Positions 24,671 to 27,482 of a stretch of DNA of 27,482 bases are shown one piece after another (the first letter of the stretch is position 1; the number at the start of each line of letters is the position of its first letter). The notes under the pieces were generated by a model. That model did no database searches. It saw nothing but the letters and a program-made list of their open reading frames with translations, and was not told the DNA's origin. The DNA comes from Aurantibrevibacter sp041749595. Lineage in GTDB: Bacteria > Bacteroidota > Bacteroidia > Flavobacteriales > Flavobacteriaceae. The stretch spans positions 1-27,482 of the forward strand of contig JBGTBA010000037.1 of assembly GCA_041749595.1 (NCBI GenBank). Direction: 5' to 3'. Both the position numbers and the translations under genes were made by a program.

Positions 24671-25276
24671 TTGGCTAACGAAAAAATAATATTAGGCATA
24701 GATCCGGGTACCACCATTATGGGATTCGGCATTATTAAGGTGGTCAATAAACAAATGCAGTTTGTTCAAATGAACGAGTTGTTGCTCAGTAAATATGCAG
24801 ATCCCTACATAAAGCTCAAACTTATTTTTGAACGTACCTTAGAACTGATAGACACCTACCACCCCGATGAGATTGCCATAGAAGCTCCGTTTTACGGTAA
24901 AAACGTGCAATCCATGCTCAAGTTGGGCAGGGCACAGGGCGTGGCCATGGCCGCTGGGCTCTCCCGGCAAATCCCCATTACAGAATACCTACCCAAAAAA
25001 ATAAAAATGGCCATTACGGGCAATGGCAACGCCAGTAAGGAACAAGTGGCCAAGATGTTGCAGACTACCTTGGGACTAAAAACCCTACCTGCCAATTTGG
25101 ACAGCACGGACGGACTCGCCGCCGCGGTGTGCCATTTTTACAATGAAGGCAAGATCGATTTGGGCAAAGGCTATTCGGGCTGGGAAGCTTTTGTGAAAAG
25201 CAAAATCCCCCTAGCCCCCAAAGGGGGAATTAAAAACACCGAGGTTATTGATCTTAGGAAAAAGAAGACCCCCTAG
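24671..25276 (+). CDS. ruvC: Crossover junction endodeoxyribonuclease RuvC
   Basis: This enzyme cuts Holliday junctions during recombinational repair with RuvAB. The start is a TTG, either 24671 (LANEK, the usual beginning, giving 201 residues) or 24665. The catalytic acids are Asp11 in LGIDPGT, Glu71 in IEAPFYGKN, and Asp144 and Asp147 in DSTDGLAAAVCH. The conserved core ends near WEAFVKSK (about residue 178). The last 23 residues (IPLAPKGGIKNTEVIDLRKK KTP) begin with residues encoded by one copy of a G/C-rich repeat, and the TAG stop lies inside a second copy. The C-terminal tail is therefore largely an extension produced by repeat insertion. hemW follows after 60 bases. Confidence 0.93.
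   Translation: MANEKIILGIDPGTTIMGFGIIKVVNKQMQFVQMNELLLSKYADPYIKLKLIFERTLELIDTYHPDEIAIEAPFYGKNVQSMLKLGRAQGVAMAAGLSRQIPITEYLPKKIKMAITGNGNASKEQVAKMLQTTLGLKTLPANLDSTDGLAAAVCHFYNEGKIDLGKGYSGWEAFVKSKIPLAPKGGIKNTEVIDLRKKKTP
25206..25230 (+). repeat. G/C-rich short repeat, copy 1 (inside ruvC)
   Basis: The core is CCCCCTAGCCCCCAAAGGGGG followed by AATT, with an internal hairpin CCCCC-AAA-GGGGG. It is read in frame by ruvC as IPLAPKGG. It shares at least 21 bases with copy 2 and the CCCCCAAAGGGGG core with copy 3. Confidence 0.8.
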
Positions 25277-25293
25277 CCCCCAAAGGGGGAAAG
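25269..25293 (+). repeat. G/C-rich short repeat, copy 2 (ruvC stop)
   Basis: It has the same core as copy 1, in direct orientation, 63 bases downstream, followed by AAAG. The TAG within the repeat (25274-25276) is the stop codon of ruvC, so the repeat ends the reading frame. The copy lies in a different frame from copy 1. Confidence 0.8.
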
Positions 25294-25336
25294 ATATCCA
25301 TTAACCCAAATCCAATGAGAACGAAAATTATTTTAA

Positions 25337-26506
25337 ATGAAGGAAGCCCAAATTAAAACTCCCCCTTTGGGGGAAGGGGGGCTTTACATCCACATCCCAT
25401 TCTGCAAGCAGGCCTGCCATTATTGCGATTTTCATTTTTCCACAAATCTTGGAAAAAAGGAAGCAATGCTGGCGGCTATCTGTAAAGAATTGGTTTTGCG
25501 AAAAGAAGAGTTTACAAACGAAGAAGTGGCCACCATTTACTTTGGGGGTGGCACACCCTCTGTGCTGGAGGTTTCGGAAATCATTCGCATCATTCAAACC
25601 GTTTATGACCATTATCGGGTCTCTGGTGCCCCGGAAATCACTTTAGAAGCCAATCCGGACGATTTATCAAAAGAAAAAATAAAGCAGTTGGCCGCTACCC
25701 CCATTAACCGTTTAAGTATAGGAGTGCAGTCGTTTTTTGAGGCCGATTTAAAATTGATGAACCGGGCGCATAATGCAGAAGAAGCGCTACAATGTATCCA
25801 TGAGGCCAAGCAGTATTTTGACAATATTTCCATCGATCTTATTTATGGGATACCCAAAATGTCCAATAAGCGTTGGCAGGAAAATATAGACATCGCCTTA
25901 TCCTTAAATATTCCCCATATTTCCAGTTATGCCCTTACCATAGAACCCAAAACAGTTTTGGCCAGTTTTATTAATAAGGGCGTCATAGCTCCTGTGGAGG
26001 ACGAGGTAGCAGAGGCTCATTTTGTGATTTTGGCAGATCAATTGGAACAGAAGGGGTATATCAATTATGAGATTTCCAATTTTGGAAAACCGGATTATTT
26101 TTCAAAAAACAATACGGCCTACTGGCAAGGAAAAAAATATTTGGGGATAGGGCCATCTGCACACTCGTACAACGGAATCCGAAGGGGTTGGAACATCAAC
26201 AACAATTCAAAATATATAAAGGCTATTCAGCACAATGTTCTCCCGATGGAAGAGGAACTGCTTTCTACAACGGATCGGTACAACGAGTATGTTATGACCG
26301 GATTGCGCACCATTTGGGGAGTTTCTTTATGTAAAATAATGGACGATTTTGGAGAGAATTACCACCACTATATCCTGAAGCAAGCCCAAACATACATAGC
26401 CGAAAATTTACTGTTTTTGGATGGAGATATCCTCTTGGTGTCCAAAAAGGGAAGGTTTTTAAGTGACGGAATTGCCAGTAATTTGTTTAGGGTTAATTTG
26501 GTTTGA
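25337..26506 (+). CDS. hemW: HemW-type radical SAM heme chaperone
   Basis: This 389-residue protein binds a 4Fe-4S cluster through Cys23, Cys27 and Cys30 in IPFCKQACHYCDF (CxxxCxxC). Other family parts are ATIYFGGGTPS, LEANPDD, RLSIGVQSF, IDLIYGIP and YLGIGPSAHSYNG. HemW-like proteins act as heme chaperones, often misnamed coproporphyrinogen oxidase. The first 15 residues (MKEAQIKTPPLGEGG) come mostly from repeat copy 3; the usual protein begins just before GLYIHIPFC. A TTG at 25367 within the repeat is an alternative start. The heme-binding motif HNxxYW reads NNTAYW here. The gene lies 60 bases after ruvC. Confidence 0.9.
   Translation: MKEAQIKTPPLGEGGLYIHIPFCKQACHYCDFHFSTNLGKKEAMLAAICKELVLRKEEFTNEEVATIYFGGGTPSVLEVSEIIRIIQTVYDHYRVSGAPEITLEANPDDLSKEKIKQLAATPINRLSIGVQSFFEADLKLMNRAHNAEEALQCIHEAKQYFDNISIDLIYGIPKMSNKRWQENIDIALSLNIPHISSYALTIEPKTVLASFINKGVIAPVEDEVAEAHFVILADQLEQKGYINYEISNFGKPDYFSKNNTAYWQGKKYLGIGPSAHSYNGIRRGWNINNNSKYIKAIQHNVLPMEEELLSTTDRYNEYVMTGLRTIWGVSLCKIMDDFGENYHHYILKQAQTYIAENLLFLDGDILLVSKKGRFLSDGIASNLFRVNLV
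25358..25383 (-). repeat. G/C-rich short repeat, copy 3, inverted (hemW start)
   Basis: This copy is in the opposite orientation: on the minus strand it reads CCCCCCTTCCCCCAAAGGGGG then AGTT. It differs from copies 1 and 2 mainly at TT in place of TAG next to the core. It is read by hemW as TPPLGEGG at the N-terminus. Confidence 0.75.
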
Positions 26507-26527
26507 ATAGAACCTTCATTATTTTGA

Positions 26528-26543
26528 CCTATTTATAAATAGG
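26528..26543. repeat. 16-bp perfect palindrome after hemW
   Basis: CCTATTTATAAATAGG is its own reverse complement and starts 21 bases after the hemW stop. There is no loop and no T-tract, so it is a poor terminator; a protein-binding site or chance are the alternatives. Confidence 0.35.
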
Positions 26544-26560
26544 CCATGTTGAACTAAACC

Positions 26561-26598
26561 TAAAGGTAGCTTCAAGAAAATTCTATTCACTACCTTTA
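26561..26598. repeat. 9-bp inverted repeat between hemW and the recombinase relic
   Basis: TAAAGGTAG (26561-26569) and CTACCTTTA (26590-26598) are perfect reverse complements around a 20-base loop. It lies about 90 bases before the recombinase relic. It could be a stem-loop at the end of the hemW message or part of a mobile-element end. Confidence 0.35.
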
Positions 26599-26686
26599 AG
26601 TATTGTTGAATCCTTAATGGTTAAAATTATGAAAAAAAAGTAGCACGCTCATAGAACGAGCCAGTAAAAAGGTTCCTGAATTTTAA

Positions 26687-27482
26687 CTTCAGTACCAAAA
26701 GTTACGGCGTTCGGTCGAACTCTCCGGCAAGAGACAAAGTACCCGTACCAATTATGCACGTTGTCTTTCCCATATGGTGCTTTATTTCGGATGTAGTCCG
26801 TTGGAACTGGACAGGGAGCAGGTACTGGACTATCTGCACTACCAAAAAAGCTCCACAGGACCCCGTCCGATAGTTTCTTCAAGCATACAGTCTATGGCCT
26901 TCGCTGCCTGTACCGCGGGCACGACCTGCCCGAGCACCGGGTGGCTCTGCCCTCGATAGAAGGCCCGAAAAAACTCCCCGTGGTACTGAGTAGGCGGGAA
27001 ATAAAGGTACTGCTAAAACCCCCCAGGTTACAGAAGCACCGGTTGCTATTGGCGCTTCTTTATGGCTGTGGTCTTCGCAACGCGGAGCTTCGTAACCTAC
27101 ATATCAAGGATGTGGATATGGACAGGCAACAGCTGCATATCCGCTAGGGAAAGGGAAGAAAGGATCGCTATGTCCCTTTATCGGAGATGCAAATCCGTGG
27201 ACTGAAAAGGTACATCTGTGCAGAAAATCCTGTCATTTGGTGTTTTAATGGCAACGACAGGGAAGGCAAACCAGTTGCGCTATCGGCAATGGGTGTACAA
27301 TGGATTGTTCGGGAAGCCCGCAAGCACAGCGGGATCCAAAAAGAGATTACCACCCATAGCCTTCGCCACAGCTATGCCACCCATCTATTGGAAATGGGGT
27401 TGGATATTATGAGTGTTAAGGAGCTTCTGGGCCATGCAGATATCCAGACTACCCTTACCTACCTTCATGTGGCACAATTGGG
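26687..27482 (+). pseudogene. Broken tyrosine recombinase, running off the right edge
   Basis: The first frame (from about 26687) gives LQYQKLRRSVELSGKRQSTR, then TNYARCLSHMVLYFG and DYLHYQKSSTG, a SAM-like core-binding domain. A one-base deletion near 26860 shifts the frame, which continues as DSFFKHTVYGLRCLYRGHDL and KKLPVVLSRREIKVLL, into the catalytic domain GCGLRNAELRNLHIKDVDMD. A TAG at 27145-27147 stops it, after which GKGRKDRYVPL, THSLRHSYATHLLEMGLDIM and ELLGHADIQTTLTYLHVAQL follow in frame, with catalytic Arg, His, Arg, His and Tyr present. No start codon is found; an in-frame TAA lies just upstream. This type often accompanies IS91-like transposases in Bacteroidota, from memory. 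The segment is visibly richer in G and C than hemW, which suggests transfer. Confidence 0.85.

Noticed and set aside
25206..25383. CRISPR array
   Set aside because: There are only three copies in mixed orientation with unequal spacing, lying within coding sequence, and no cas genes.

Overview
The window looks like a chromosomal segment of a marine member of the Flavobacteriaceae (Bacteroidota). The evidence is an SprE/PorW type IX secretion lipoprotein, a split ATP synthase operon that has the a, c, b, delta, alpha and gamma subunits but lacks beta and epsilon, an AtpZ and DUF6168 lead-in, families such as DUF5777 and DUF4292 that are typical of the phylum, -7 elements of the form TAnnTTTG, and almost no Shine-Dalgarno sequences. 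I cannot name a genus with confidence.

Layout. Positions 1-1.8 kb hold a decaying minus-strand operon: an intact YceI-like gene, a DUF5777 gene broken by an in-frame TAG, and a 37-codon stub of a lipoprotein gene. They lie next to the last codons of an unrelated plus-strand gene. Positions 1.8-2.4 kb carry no gene but contain a perfect hairpin beside a promoter-like motif. From 2.4 to 11.2 kb, all on the plus strand, come sprE/porW, a bactofilin, atpZ, a DUF6168 membrane protein and atpB-E-F-H-A-G. From 11.3 to 16.3 kb there is a cell-envelope cluster: flippase, dut, TPR protein, DUF4292 lipoprotein and an EnvC-like murein hydrolase activator. An aldo/keto reductase follows. At 17.3-18.8 kb on the minus strand lie an acyl-CoA thioesterase and a membrane protein with an HU-like N-terminus and a SPOR C-terminus, divergent from dprA. 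A decayed tyrosine-recombinase tail lies at 20.2 kb, and a DUF456 membrane protein follows.

From 21.1 to 24.7 kb is a regulatory cluster: a BlaI-type repressor, an M56 (BlaR1-like) metalloprotease with a TonB-like C-terminal domain, a periplasmic TPR protein and a small lipoprotein that appears to be a free-standing copy of that C-terminal domain. A 40-bp perfect palindrome, made of two operator dyads, overlaps the promoter; a third dyad lies just before the start codon. The genes then run into ruvC and hemW, whose facing ends are built from copies of a short G/C-rich repeat. The window ends inside a broken tyrosine recombinase that is richer in G+C than its surroundings.

Most of the window is ordinary housekeeping sequence. 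The parts most worth a second look are the BlaI operator array with its duplicated TonB-like domain, the repeat that supplies coding sequence and the stop codon at the ruvC/hemW junction, and the decaying operon at the left edge. No complete new defence or mobile system is visible.
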